This document shows positions 1 through 11,289 of a stretch of 64,000 nucleotides of DNA, in pieces (the stretch's first letter is position 1; the number at the start of each line of letters is the position of its first letter). The notes under the pieces were generated by a model. It ran no database searches. It was given only the letters and a program-made list of their open reading frames with translations, and was not told where the DNA came from. Origin of the DNA: Norana najaformis (taxonomy: Eukaryota; Annelida; Clitellata; Crassiclitellata; Hormogastridae); assembly GCA_964023275.1 (NCBI GenBank), contig OZ029913.1, positions 45,325,976 through 45,389,975 on the forward strand. The letters are read 5' to 3'. The position numbers were made by a program, and so were the translations under genes.

Positions 1-660
1 CTTGGAACAGATTGAATGAATTTTCCTGTTCCATACTGTAAAACAGACAATACATAGGTGAAGAATCCGAAAAATCCCAGACATAGTAACTTCTCTCAAA
101 TCCAGTTCTCAAAAGAAGAACCGTCCACAGTAATTCAACCCATTTCAGTTGGGCTTACATTATGAGGAGCCAATCTCCGAGGGACCCGAACAAACCAACA
201 AGTATTCAGATATGATGCAAAATTAGTAAAGGAAAGGTCGGAATCTTCTGGCCATGAACAACTCATGAGCACAAAAATCTAGAATGTGCCAGCCATGTTA
301 GTGTGGCTCTATACCGAAACTATTATAGAACAATGAACTTGTTTCTTTGCGCATAGCCGAACGGCGGGCAAGACACACAGGCAAAACGGGTGATAATACG
401 GTACATGTCTCCGCGCCAAGACAGCCACGGAAAACAACACAAAACCAAAATAAGCGAGAAATAAATAGGCACAGAAAGCACATTTTTAACCAACTGAATA
501 AAATTCGAAGTAAAATTGGTAAAGTAACCGTTTAAGAATAACGATAATTTACTTCAAACCACGACAGCATTTAAAACCAAGTAGGCTGCCTTACCGCACC
601 AAGTAGACTACTTCCTCATTTACACCTTGCTCTAAACAAAACACGGCCTAACTACCATTT
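1..660. other. Intergenic, no gene seen
   Basis: No coding-like stretch, splice-flanked exon or recognisable repeat was found here. The short open frames lack conserved motifs. CpG dinucleotides are common compared with the 15-63 kb part of the window. Confidence 0.4.
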
Positions 661-679
661 AAGGGCCTAACTTCCAATT

Positions 680-946
680 CAACAAAAAATCATCATCATC
701 ATCAAAAACATCATCATCATCATCAGTATCCTTGTGATGCTGCTGCTGCTGCTGATGATGATTATGATGACGATTATGAAGGTGACGAGGAGGAGAACAC
801 TGGTGATAAAGATTAAAAGGATATTGATGATGACGAAGATATATTGATGCCGACGACGACGATGAAGAGGAGGAGGGGAGGATAAAGATGATGATGATTA
901 TGATGACGGTGGTGAGAAGTAGGATATTGATGATGGTGATGATTGC

Positions 947-1008
<62 letters not shown>

Positions 1009-1060
1009 GCATACTCATGATTATAACGACAATGACGATGATGAGGAAGATAGTGATGGT
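680..1060. repeat. Trinucleotide (ATG/CAT)n satellite
   Basis: The stretch is dominated by ATG/GAT triplets on one strand and CAT/ATC on the other, with an almost pure (ATG)n run at about 947-1008. Long open frames across it encode poly-Met, poly-Ile or poly-Asp and are products of the repeat, not genes. Confidence 0.9.
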
Positions 1061-1165
1061 GATAGTGAGTAAAGTAGTATCGTTGTTAGAAGCACCGTGT
1101 GTCGTTTCGGGCTGGAAGGCCGCCGACATGTGTAGCATCGTCCGCGTAATGTATCGTAACAGTCT

Positions 1166-1565
1166 GGCCGACATGTCGTCAGCGTTGCCCCAGCCCTGGC
1201 CGACATGTCGTCTGCGTCGGCTGGCCCGGCCCTGGCCGTCTACGTCGCCTGGCCTGGCCCTGGCCGACATGTCTGCGTCGGCTGGCCCAGCCCTGGCCGA
1301 CATGTCGTCTGCGTCGGCTGGCCCGGCCCTGGCCGTCTGCGTCGGCTGGCCCGGCCCTGGCCGACATGTCGTCTGCGTCGGCTGGTCCGGCCCTGGCCGT
1401 CTGCGTCGGCTGGCCCGGCCCTGGCCGACATGTCGTCTGCGTCGGCTGGTCCGGCCCTGGCCGTCTGCGTCGGCTGGCCCGGCCCTGGCCGGCATGTCGT
1501 CTGCGTCGGCTGGCCAGCCATGGCGACATGTTGTCTGCGTCGGCCTGGCCTTGGCCGACATGTCG
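1166..1565. repeat. GC-rich minisatellite, 36/27-bp alternating units
   Basis: Two related units alternate: a unit of about 36 bp containing GGCCGACATGTCGTCTGCGT, and one of about 27 bp that lacks the GACATGTC segment. Together they form a higher-order unit of about 63 bp. Because both lengths are multiples of three, several frames stay open on both strands and yield Ala/Gly/Pro/Arg-rich peptides. These open frames are best read as products of the repeat. Confidence 0.9.
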
Positions 1566-1566
1566 A

Positions 1567-1690
1567 CCCACAGCAGAAACGAACACTTCAGATGTAGATA
1601 GACGTTTATTCGGACACAATGTACAGTCAGACACGAATCTCAGTCTCCCTTTGTATGCTTAAAGCCGACGCTTAAATAGGGTTTCCAGGA
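1567..1690 (-). other. Possible LTR-like or promoter fragment, minus strand
   Basis: Read on the minus strand, a TATTTAAG box (1671-1678) is followed about 65 bases later by AATAAA (1605-1610) and then by the minisatellite. A TATA box closely followed by a polyadenylation signal is typical of compact LTRs. No second copy, coding body or target-site duplication was found, so this is only a suggestion. Confidence 0.2.
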
Positions 1691-1834
1691 TGGTTTCTTA
1701 CTCTTGGTTTGTGCCAGGCACGACCATGTATTGTAGGGTTATACCCGCTTGCCTTTTTTGGCAAGGATAGCGGTTTGGCTGGAGATTCAGGCCCTGGAGT
1801 CCGTGGCCTACCACATTCCATCTACCATCTTCTC

Positions 1835-1900
1835 TCATTCGCTCTCTATCTCTCTCTCTCTCTCGCTCGCTCTGTCTCTTTCTCTCCCTGTTCCTGTGTC
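1835..1900. repeat. Pyrimidine (TCTC)n tract
   Basis: A run of CT dinucleotides with scattered G and A. Nothing coding overlaps it convincingly. Confidence 0.7.
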
Positions 1901-2269
1901 TACCATCACTTTCTCCACAGTACCAAGCCATCTGTCACACTATATATATAATTAAACTGACGATGATGAGGAGGAGGATACTGAAGATGGCGATAATGAT
2001 GATGACTATGCTGATGATGATTATGACGATGACAACAACGATGATGGTGATGACAAATGAAGAAGTGGATGTTGACGATCACGAAACAGCCTGTCACCCC
2101 AGATGGAACGCATGAAACAACGCCATTCGACCCTTTCAATTCACCTATCGGGGTTCAGAGGCAAAGCTGACTGGCTTCAGGCCAGTCACCCTCTTACACT
2201 GCTCGCCTTGTTCTCTTTCTCTCTGCTCTTCTTCTTGCTTCTTCATTTATCCTTCCTCTTCTTTTACAT

Positions 2270-2470
2270 GTCGTCCCTCGAGTGCTTTTGAGAGGTAATA
2301 AAGGCGCTATATTAAGCAACTGGATACATACATACATGCATACATACATACATACATACCTATATACATACAGACATACATACGTACATACACACAGACA
2401 TACAGACATACATACATATATACAGACATACAGACAGACATACATATATGCAGACATACAGACAAAACAG
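2270..2470 (+). repeat. LINE/SINE 3' end with (ACAT/ACAG)n tail
   Basis: The motif TTTTGAGAGG then GGCGCTATATTAAG is followed by a long imperfect ACAT/ACAG microsatellite. The same kind of 3' terminal motif recurs near 7260, 8265, 16000, 22400, 31930, 42460, 44150 and 58205. It is probably the tail of a dispersed retroposon family. Confidence 0.6.
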
Positions 2471-2589
2471 TTACGTAGACACAATATCCGCTCTTTCATT
2501 GATTGAATAATTGATTGATTTTGAAATTTTTATAAATACAGCTGTTTTAGACTTTTGGTGACAGTACACGTGTGTCTATCTTCTTATCA

Positions 2590-3320
2590 TCGTAGCATTA
2601 ATTTTCTGCTTTCTTGTCCTCCTCCTCCTCCTCTTTCTCTTGCTCTTCCTTGTCATCGTCACTATCCTCCTCTTGCTTTTCCTCCCCCGTCTTCTACTAT
2701 TACTCCTCCTCCTCCTCATCATCATCATTATCATCGTCACCATCATCATCATCCCCACCACCACCACCACCACCACCATCATGAGTACCTCTTCTTTTTA
2801 TCATCATCATTATCATCGTCATTATCATTATTATCTTCATCCTCCTCCTCACTCTCAGCCACCTACTCTTACATCCTCTCCTCCTCAATCTAACTCCACC
2901 TCCTCTTCCTCGTTATCAAAGTCGTCGTCATCATAATAATCATTATCATTTATATCTTCCTCTATATCCTCCTCTTTCTCCTTCTCATCGTCATCCTTTT
3001 CCTCCTCCTCCTCCTCCTCATCATCATCATCCACCTCCTCATTAGCATGATCATCATCATCACATTCATTGTCATCATTATGACTATGATCCTCTTCCTC
3101 CTCGTCCTCAACATCCTCCTCCTCGTCATCATATTCATCATTTTAATCAGCAGATTCATCATCATGACCAATACCCTCCTCCTTCTACATTTCCTCCTTC
3201 TCATCATCATATTCAGCGTCATCATCATTACCATTATCCTCCTTTTCATTCTCTTCCTCCTCTTATTTCATCTCCTCGTTATCATTTTCATCATAAGCAT
3301 CATCATTATCATCATGGTCT
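2590..3320. repeat. Long (TCC/TCA)n pyrimidine-rich satellite
   Basis: About 730 bp of imperfect TCC, TCA and TCG triplets, almost purine-free on the + strand. Open frames here encode low-complexity Ile/Leu/Ser/His or Met/Arg peptides and are not genes. Confidence 0.9.
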
Positions 3321-3457
3321 TTGTTAATCATTGCGCTCAAGCACATGTAATGTAATCCTCTTAGAAGGAACAAGCGAATGCTTCTCATTCTCATTTCTGG
3401 TCTCAAGGCCGAATTGGCACCAACTAGTCAATGCAGTGCGAGGCGCCGCCTACAGTC

Positions 3458-3458
3458 A

Positions 3459-3527
<69 letters not shown>

Positions 3528-3552
3528 TAGAGACAGACAGACAGACAGACAG
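3458..3552. repeat. (ACAG)n microsatellite
   Basis: A nearly pure tetranucleotide ACAG array of more than 20 copies with one interruption near 3527-3534. Confidence 0.95.
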
Positions 3553-3659
3553 TTATAGGCCCAGAAAAGCCACACACCTCCAGCTTGTGCGGCCATCGAC
3601 GCAGCCCAGGGCCTGGCTCATCAAGACAAGACGGGTTGGGGCAACGGAGAAACCGGGGC

Positions 3660-3860
3660 CTCACGCCCCCCCCCCCCCCATGCAAATCGGATGAAAGAAG
3701 AGCGTCGGTCTCGGGTCAGACGCAGCCACTAGGAATGGTGCTAGGACGACCATCAGACAGATTTAGCCAGAGCAGGCTACTGACAAAGGAAAAGACCTAC
3801 ATCCATCGCTCCATCCGTCCATCCATCCATCCATTTCTTTCATCCATCCAAATATAAAAA
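3660..3860. repeat. Poly-C tract and (ATCC)n array
   Basis: A poly-C run near 3666-3679 and an ATCC tetranucleotide array near 3800-3850. No gene is seen between them. Confidence 0.7.
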
Positions 3861-4715
3861 CTGCTTTCTCCTTTCATTTCTTTACTTACTTCCTTCCTTC
3901 ACTTTTTTACTCCTTCGCTTCTTTTCTCCTTGCTTCCTTTCCTCTGTTCTATTTTCCTTCGATATCTATATTCATTCCTCCTCATCATCTTCTCTCTTCG
4001 CCCTCCCTCCTTCCCTCTCTCCTAGTCTCGAAATCCGACCCTGATAGGCTCTGCTGGAGACTGGCTGCCTGCCCAGCCCTGGATCTCGTTCCAAGCGAAT
4101 ATTCCGGTGATAGACTGAAGGTACGACTCGGTCCAACTGTTATCGCTTGACCAGCGGGAAGCCAGCACACGATTAACGCCTCTTTCTCCGTCCCTCCCTC
4201 CGTCCCTTCCTCCGTCCGTCCCTTTCCTTCCTGCCTTCTCAATGCTTTATCATCCGTATCTCGTCTTATCTCTCGTTCCACGGATAACTTATCACATCGG
4301 ATAAGTTAGGACCTCCGGGATTGACTGTCAAATCCTCCTCATCAGCCTATCCTTTACGATGACACACTTCGGTGATGAAATTCACTGTAATGTAATGCGA
4401 TGTACGTTTTGGTTGACTGATTGAGCTCTGAAGTCTAAGGCGAAGAGTGTGGGTCCTTCTGACGGCGGTTGCTCTTCGAAGACCTTGACGGAAAGTCCTT
4501 CAGTTGAACAACTGGTTGTATTAGGGCGCGGATCGACTGATGCTTATTCGCTGTATCGAGAAGCTAAGAAACATGATAAAATTTTTGCTTGATTAATTAG
4601 TGAAAATATTTGATTAGAAAAGGAGACGGATGGTTGATGGATTCGCTGAGTTATTCATTCGTTCGTTCGTTCGTTCGTCCGTCCGTTCGTTCATTGTTTC
4701 ATTCACTCAGTCATT
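3861..4715. other. Intergenic, low-complexity pyrimidine stretches
   Basis: TTCC and TCCC-rich DNA (3860-4030 and 4180-4220) surrounds anonymous sequence, and a GTTC array lies near 4657-4690. No conserved coding motif was found. Confidence 0.4.
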
Positions 4716-4719
4716 CATG

Positions 4720-4990
4720 TGGCGAGGCATCAATGGTCCCTTGCATTGCTTTCTGTTCATCCTTGGCCACATACAACACGGCCAACTGTAACTTGCCCTC
4801 CCGAAAACTCCTATGCACTGCTGGCTTTATCCTGTCGAGGGTCGGAACAACTGTAAGGTCTCAACCGCACGAGCCCTCGCGTCCAGAAGTTCACAACTTC
4901 ATTTCAACACACACCAGCATTCGAACACCGGACGCAGAGGTGAAAGGTAAATGCATTACCAATATGCGACCATTCCACCTGGGTTACGTT
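4720..4990 (-). repeat. tRNA-derived SINE, minus strand
   Basis: On the minus strand the element starts near 4988 with an A-box-like TGGTCGCATATTGGTAATGC and then a B-box-like GGTGTTCGAATGC about 30 bases later. That is the internal RNA polymerase III promoter arrangement of a tRNA head. About 200 bases of unrelated body follow. It is not a tRNA gene, because no cloverleaf with a proper acceptor stem closes. Confidence 0.55.
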
Positions 4991-5009
4991 ATGCTCGAGT
5001 CATGACACA

Positions 5010-5205
5010 ACAACATATATATATACATATATGAACTGTAATAAGTGTATATGTATATATGAGAACAAAATTATATGCCCGAATATGTGCATATATATTT
5101 TTACATATATGCAATGTATAATATTTGTATAAACATTGTCTATAATAATAGATGTATGAATATATTTACAATTAATATTTACGTACATATATGTATATAT
5201 AAATT
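5010..5205. repeat. AT-rich (ATAT/ACAT) low-complexity block
   Basis: Dense TATA/ACATAT repeats make the stretch strongly AT-rich compared with its flanks. Confidence 0.7.
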
Positions 5206-6635
5206 ATGTTCGCCTTCCTTGATGTTCTCTGTTTCTGTGCATCTAAACGTAGAGGAGGAAGAAAGCTCTTGGCGATGTTCAGCCGCTGAATCTTCCTCTT
5301 CTCCTTCGTTGCATCTCACCTCATTATGGGTTCAATAGGCACCCTATGGCAGAAGCAGCAGCAGCATCACCACCATCTTCGTCTGAATCCTCAAAGGTTC
5401 GCAACGGCGGCAAAGATGAAAGACAAAGATCTAAGAGACGCCGGTCAAGGAAGCGTCATATGTAGATCAATATTAGTTCTACGTCTAAACGTCACGGAAC
5501 CATATGGCTTCCTGCCTCAAGCCATTTTCTATCGCAGACACATTATTATATACATACATATATACAAACATGTAAGCATACATACATATCTTAAATACAT
5601 ACATACATACAGTTAGCTCATTTTATGAACTTCCTGTATCAGATGATGCGGGAAAAATTAGATTTGCGTGTATCTTTAGCGTAGATTAGAAGACATGCGT
5701 AGTGTGATGTATTTAGCCTGGACTTGTCCGTGTATATAATTATTATTAGTAGAGTACTGACATACACATACTGACATACATACTTGTTCAGACAAGAGTT
5801 GAGTGTATATAATAAGATATAACTGTGTCTAATGAGTCAGTCGAAGTTAGGCCTCGATGAACGAGAGTTAGGGCTTACTGTAATCGCTCTGAAGTATAAA
5901 ATGGAGGAACTGTTCTTTAATAAGTAGGCAAGTAGCCTTTTGTTAATGTCACATTTTACAAAATACACATGGATGTAGGTAACTGTTACTGTTAGTCAGT
6001 AAGAGCCCACAACGGCTCGTCCATAGCAGCTACTGGGTGAGCGCTTATGACGCTCGCTTCGTCCTAGTAAACAGTTCGAAGAAGAGCAAAGTTCGTCGGT
6101 AGCCGACTGATCTTGCAAAGATGACGTCGAATTCGAAGTATGATGTCCGATGTCTGAAATTTCTCACCGATAGTAATGCCTCAAGATTCTTGCAATACAG
6201 AAGGTGTGTTTCTAGCATCTTAACAGTCTAAATCGTAGATTTATGGATAAAGCACATGGAAATCCCTGATCGCTCGTTTTTGCTTCATCCAAAACATGGC
6301 GGCGGCCACGCGGTGACGATTGTGAGCGTGGATGAAATCGTCCAAAACCAATAAAATCCAGGAGATTGACAGTAAACACAACAGAAGCGGACTCGGTCTC
6401 AAAATATCTCCAAATTTCTGAGATCTTTCCTCACAAATGGTTTATGTCTCAGCAAAAATAAACATGCGCGCGCACATACGTACATACATGCAAACATACA
6501 TACATCGTATTCGTAATCGTAATTATGAACGATTAAAAGGTCTGATTGGATGGTAAAGAGTTTACATACGCCCTACATACATATAAGTTCATGCATACAT
6601 ACATACAGTACCTCTATACATCTATACCTACGTAC
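5206..6635. other. Anonymous sequence with small ACAT arrays
   Basis: Apart from ACAT microsatellites near 5550-5610 and 6470-6510, no recognisable element was found. A 39-codon open frame at 5346-5465 with an Arg/Lys-rich C-terminus is noted among the rejected items. Confidence 0.35.
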
Positions 6636-6639
6636 GTAA

Positions 6640-6735
6640 GTATATGCCTTTTTCAGCCTTGGCCGTGCTACGACGCTATATAAATTGTCTTATTATTATT
6701 ATTATTTATTATTATTGTTATTATTATAAATACAT
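6640..6735 (+). repeat. LINE 3' end with (ATT)n tail
   Basis: The segment GCCTTGGCCGTGCTACGACG then CTATATAAATTG and a TTA repeat is nearly identical to the 48895-48960 LINE end. It is therefore a 5'-truncated copy of the same family. Confidence 0.75.
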
Positions 6736-6789
6736 ACGTATATAAATATATACATGCATGCATGTATTCATACTGTGAACGTGGTTTTC

Positions 6790-7570
6790 CGCTGATCAGT
6801 CAGCGAGTTTTTAGCGCACGTTTAATTCGGTATTTTCCGTGACGTAACGTCGACGAGTCATCGGGTTGTTGATTTGTTTGTAAATGGCATTGAATGACGT
6901 CAGCGATTACACATTCTTGTCTGGACCTGTCTGCTAACAGATTCGAACATATATAAAACGATCGCAAATGCATTGAGGAGTGCGAAAAGATGCGGTAGAA
7001 ACAGTTTGGTCTCCTCGCTGCCGGGCCGTAGCACCCTTCGCCCGGCCACTCAAGATCTCCTGTTTGTCCCTCGCATGTGTACCGCTGCAGCCCAGTCCAG
7101 AAGCTTTGCCTACGTTGGTCCCACTTGCTGGAATCGTCTCCCTCGAGAATTGCGACATGAGCTCCTTTCTCTCCCCCTCTCAGTGTTCCGCAGGCGCCTG
7201 AAGACTGTACTGTTCAACAGTGATTTTACTTTTTCGGGTCGGAAGCACCTCTGTTGAGTTTATCCTCTAAGAGGCGCTTTATAAATCTCAAATTACAATT
7301 ACAAGGTAGTCTTGTACTCAGTTGATTGTTTAAGCTACAGATGTCGCTGATTATTGCTGACGATATCAGTTTATAGTTTGGTGTATGTGTTTGGTGTTGG
7401 TCACAAAAACTGTCGTGTTTGATCTGTTGAATTAATTAACTGTGTAATAGACACAAAGACTGTGTGTCTTTTCTTGAGTTAACGCCATGCTGTAAATGGT
7501 CCGGGTCTGCAATAATTAAGCTCGATCGATTCGCAAATTCGGAAGGTGGCCGACACATGTGTATGTATAA
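6790..7570 (+). repeat. LTR-like repeat, copy 1, split by a LINE
   Basis: Segments at 6795-6960 and 7318-7570 both match parts of the 11400-11645 repeat, sharing GTCAGCGAGTTTTT, a block around AGATGTCGCTG, and AAAGACTGTGTGTCTTTTCT. A LINE end at about 6970-7306 sits between them. The repeat has regulatory-sequence character and no ORF, which would fit an LTR, but paired LTRs were not found. Confidence 0.4.
6970..7306 (+). pseudogene. LINE reverse transcriptase C-terminus
   Basis: The frame at 6973-7257 encodes the end of a CR1/L2-type non-LTR ORF2, including RSFAYVGPTCWNRLPRELR, a signature that recurs in such C-termini. It ends in a stop. A short 3' UTR follows with the AAGAGGCGCTTTATAAAT motif and an ATTACAATTACAA tail. 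It is a 5'-truncated, dead insertion. Confidence 0.8.
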
Positions 7571-7574
7571 GTAT

Positions 7575-7710
7575 AGGTATGTATGTATGTACGTACGTAT
7601 ATAAGTACATATATACATACATACATACAGAAGCAGTATAAAATTGAAAGATACAGACATATAGTCAAACAGGATACAGACAGATAGTCAAACAGACAGA
7701 CAGACTTATA
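7575..7710. repeat. (GTAT)n and (CAGA)n microsatellites
   Basis: Two adjacent tetranucleotide arrays: GTAT/ACAT up to about 7630, then imperfect CAGA/CAGT to about 7710. Confidence 0.8.
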
Positions 7711-8115
7711 GGCCAGAAGTGTCATACACATAAGACCTATTGTCAACTAGCATTGCAGATGTTCAGCCTAGTTTGTGCCCTTAGGCAAGGGTAACTCTCA
7801 TTGGCCATTCTAGCCCAAAACAAGATTCCTCGCATAAACAACGAGGCTTAGAGCCATAATATGGATTGTATAAATGGCGATATCGATAGCCGATTAGCGC
7901 AGAGGAGTAGAGTGGAGAGGAACACTGAACTCACTGAACAATGTAACCGGCTGACGATAGTCAACAACTGATATCAGCCAAAAACGCTCAGATGCAGTCG
8001 ACGGTTCTGCCAGACGAGGTGACGTGTGTCTTCTATCAGGTCTCGTCATTAATCATCCTTGATTAACGCGTTACACGAATTCTGACCCTACATGTAACTG
8101 TCAACTGTTGACTCT
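7711..8115. other. Anonymous CpG-containing intergenic DNA
   Basis: No coding-like frame, splice-flanked exon or family-level repeat is visible. Confidence 0.35.
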
Positions 8116-8119
8116 AGAC

Positions 8120-8320
8120 GGAAATCCTTTGGTTGGGCTTTGCCTGCGTGTGGAGGTCCTCCACCCATGGTGACTAGTTATCTGAGCGCTGTTTGCTGAA
8201 TGAACTTTTGTTCTAAACGACTTTAACATCATCTAACCTTGCGTATAGCTGCCTCTAAATAGGTTTCTCATAGAGGAGCTATAAAAACGTTCCATTACAA
8301 ATACATTTGCTATATAGTCC
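8120..8320 (+). repeat. Retroposon 3' region
   Basis: The part around GGTGACTAGTTATCTGAGCG, then GCTGAATGAACTTTTGTTC, matches tail-proximal sequence near 35620-35690 and 52650-52715. It ends with AGAGGAGCTATAAAAACG and a TTACAAATAC tail. It is therefore one copy of a dispersed LINE or SINE 3' end. Confidence 0.5.
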
Positions 8321-9840
8321 TCTGCGGCCTAAATTCACCTTAACACGTGTATACTGTGTGGTACGCAGTGGCGGATTTCAGTCTACCATGGCTCGTAGGA
8401 AGCTGGGATGTTTTCTCCCACAAAACCTACTTTTGCAACATTCCCCGCACGTATTTGTTCGATGCAATTCTCAGTAAAACAACCAATTGTGCATAATTGT
8501 GCATAATATTTAAATTCTAAAGGTCGTCTCCCATCGAACTCAGTGGAAAAGACCTCAATCATGCCCCTTCCCATAACTGTGCCCCACCAAAGGTCATATA
8601 CGCACATGAACATATCTGCTATCTAGTATCATGTATGTGCGTTAGTCCTTTAGGAAGCCTTACAAATGGATGACCTACATTTGGCGAACGGAGCGTGCAT
8701 CCCACGAAGTGCATTAGAGCAGGAAGGGGCTAAACCCATCCTACAGTCGGACGGACGGACGATCGGTCGGTCGGTCGTGGTGTGGAGTTCTCAGCAGCAG
8801 AGTCGGTGGCGGCGAATATGAAAGCTCTCCGTCTTTCTTCGGTCGACTCCAGGGAGCGACCGCCAACCGAGTACCATCCGACACCTCCAAACACGGGGTG
8901 GCGCCACTGTATATGAAAACGATGGCTCCTCCTAGGTTATTTATTATCCTCATTCATACACACGGACATACAGATATACATAAATACTGTAGCATTTGCC
9001 TTTACCCGTAATCGGTGGATCGTTGGACAGAATTAGTGATGTAATTCCAACGATTTCTCGTGATTACCACTCAGCCTCCAACCACCGCGAAGGACACCAG
9101 ATTGCGACGATCTTTTATCCAAAGCACGAATTTAAATATCAACTATGTCGCAATACATTGCGTAGTGACTGTCCAACTCGATAGTCGAGTTTAAAATAAT
9201 AATCCAACTTCCCTGAGTTGATTCTTCAAAAGCATTCGCAACGACCTGCTGACCTCAGCTGCCTTTTCTGCTCAGTGTGTCTCCTCCGTTCGTTATCTTA
9301 CAATTCTCTTTTCTCGATTCTGCTTAGACGAAAGTGTGGTCTAATTTATCGTTAATCCAGTTGCTATTGTCTTTAATTTGAAAGAATGGTCTGGCTTTAT
9401 TCCCCTCTCTATAATTATACTGTATTCCAGTAACTGGTGCCAAATAATTAGGCTATGATGTTGACGTCGTATAATTAAGTGAACTTGTTAATTATATATT
9501 AAGTAAGTAGACAATTATTTTGAAGGAGTCACGCCACACACTCCTACAGACATATATGCATGCATACATACAGACATATGTGGCGGTCGCGGTCTGTACA
9601 TAACTTGGCAGAGCGGAGGGGACTTCAACCCCTATCTGCGCTCAGAGCCACCCACATCACTACCCCTTCTATACTGTCATTTGTATTGAGTGGCGTTTTC
9701 TACCATCTCTGCACATAGTGTTCGTTCTCTCCAAAGAGATCACAGAAAATCGAAAAAGTTGGCATAGGCCTACGTTGATACATTTTACGCCTTACGGTGT
9801 GTGCGCTCAGAGAGATACCGAATGCGACACAGTGTCCCTC
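8321..9840. other. Anonymous intergenic DNA
   Basis: A short GGAC/GGTC tetranucleotide run lies near 8745-8780 and an ACAT run near 9555-9575. Otherwise no gene or recognisable repeat was found. Confidence 0.35.
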
Positions 9841-9844
9841 CTTA

Positions 9845-10205
9845 TTATTTTGGGTTCAGAAAGATTTCCCGAGACCGTTGATGATTCTAAAAGAAGCACG
9901 GTCCAACGAAAGTTTTATGACATCTAAATTAAAACGAAAACCAGCAAAATTTTGACAGAATTGTGGGAAAATTTGTGGGAAGCTATACAACTTGCGGAAA
10001 TCCATGCTGAAAGAAAACAAATTCAGTATGCGGCCCACTACAATAAGAGAGCAAAACAGAAATCCTTTGAATCGATAGAAACCATGATTGTGTTTTAATT
10101 GCTTTCCACAAATAAACCGACGTCTCGTTGGAACGGACCTTGTAGACCTATTGTTTCACAGAATCGGCTAAAACACTTTACCTCATGGGTGACGAGGGGC
10201 AGAAA
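9845..10205 (+). pseudogene. Ty3/gypsy integrase C-terminal fragment
   Basis: Broken + strand frames read like the end of a gypsy-type integrase: a PLMILKEARSNES-like stretch, then a region with YNKRAKQKSF, then a GPY/F-like segment including SRWNGPC. Stops and frameshifts interrupt it (a TGA near 9950 and a TAA near 10098). The element would have inserted a cDNA copy into the host genome. This copy is dead. Confidence 0.7.
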
Positions 10206-10329
10206 CTTTACAGGCCTATCTGCATTCGACTGTAGAAGTTCGTGTTGGATATGTCTTGTTCTAGAGTCAGATGAACGAAAAACGGGATTTTTTACGCACC
10301 ATGCATGGCTTATTTTACGAGCTTTTTAA

Positions 10330-10570
10330 ATTGCTGGGCCTATAATTTTGAACGCCCCCTGTGTCTGCTGGTTCTGCTCAGTCGCTTCTGTCATTTTGTT
10401 CTCAACTTAAAACTTGTCTGTTTCAAATTGCTTATCCACCTTAGGGCTGCCTCTCTGTCCTGTGGACTGACCTTCTGGATATTGATCTGATTGCGGCTTG
10501 GCTTTGGTACGCCATTGGTTGATGCCTTATGCATTAGACACCAACGCTTTAGAAGTTACTAATTAATATT
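10330..10570 (+). repeat. LINE 3' end (TTGATGCCTTATGCATTA family)
   Basis: Sequence encoding a TCLFQIAYP-like ORF2 C-terminus is followed by the block TTGATGCCTTATGCATTA and an AGAAGTTACTAAT end. Related copies lie at 22805-23120, 26175-26465, about 33840-33915 and 39775-39900, and inverted pieces near 27800-27900, 39920-40020 and 51510-51600. Confidence 0.6.
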
Positions 10571-10854
10571 ATAATATTATTATTAGTTTAGTGGACACGT
10601 GTGCCGTTTGGCATAATTAATTCGGCTGTACTGTTGTGAAAGCCATTAATATTAAGCTACAACATGTAAAAGCGTTTTCAGAACTATACCATGTAACACA
10701 GACAGTACACTCTGATGATTGGAACACTTATTTATGACATTTGGAATTTTTTAAATAACAATTGTGTATAAATAATTTACTTTGAATGTATGCAATTGTG
10801 AATTCGCTGAGCCAGAAATTAAATTAATTGGCTATGTTGTTGCATCTGGCATCT

Positions 10855-11265
10855 GAAAATAGATCTCGATAAAATGAAAAGTATGGTGGAAATGGAGAGA
10901 CCGAAGAGCAGGAAGCAAGTGGTTGCGGTTGTTCTATCATTACTGACCATTTATCCCTGATTGAACAAAAATGGCTAAACCATCGTCAGATTTAACTGAA
11001 AGTGCTAGAGCATTTTTGGTGGACAAATGTACATCAAAACGCTTTTGAAATGTTGAAACGTTGTGTTGAAATTCTTTTTGGCTGTGATTCATGTAGGTGA
11101 TGACGTAAATTTGTACTGTGACAGCAGTGATTTTGCATTTGATGTTATATTAGCACAATTTGACAGTGAAAGTCGAGAAAGACCTTTTTTGTTTATTAGT
11201 CAAAAGCTGACTGAAACCCAAAGAAAATGGGGAACTTGCCTCGTGATGTCATGCCGATAATTCAT
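10855..11265 (+). pseudogene. Ty3/gypsy RT-RNase H fragment
   Basis: Frames on the + strand resemble the junction of reverse transcriptase and RNase H of a gypsy element: an early MVEMERPKSRKQV-like thumb region, an NAFEMLKRCVEI-like segment, and an RNase H start with LYCDSSDFAFDVILAQF and FISQKLTETQRKWGTC. Frameshifts separate the pieces. It lies downstream of the integrase fragment, the reverse of pol order, so the two are separate insertions or were rearranged. Confidence 0.8.
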
Positions 11266-11289
11266 CCGGTTGTTGAAGTTACTAAGATT

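Noticed and set aside
659-1634. Long overlapping open frames up to 300 codons on both strands
   Set aside because: They run across ATG/CAT triplet arrays and a minisatellite with unit lengths divisible by three, so openness is automatic; peptides are pure low complexity.
2555-3355. Several open frames rich in Ile, Leu, Ser, His or Met/Arg
   Set aside because: Products of a TCC/TCA satellite, with no initiation context, splice sites or complex sequence.
3458-3552. Regular array considered as a CRISPR
   Set aside because: Pure tetranucleotide repeat without spacers, in a eukaryotic genome.
3331-3694. Frames encoding (TDRQ)n or (CLSV)n
   Set aside because: Translation of the ACAG tetranucleotide array.
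5346-5465. 39-codon frame starting MAEAAAASPPSSSESSK with a basic C-terminus
   Set aside because: Plausible composition, but no splice partner, promoter or homologue visible, and its start follows a CAG/CAT low-complexity patch.
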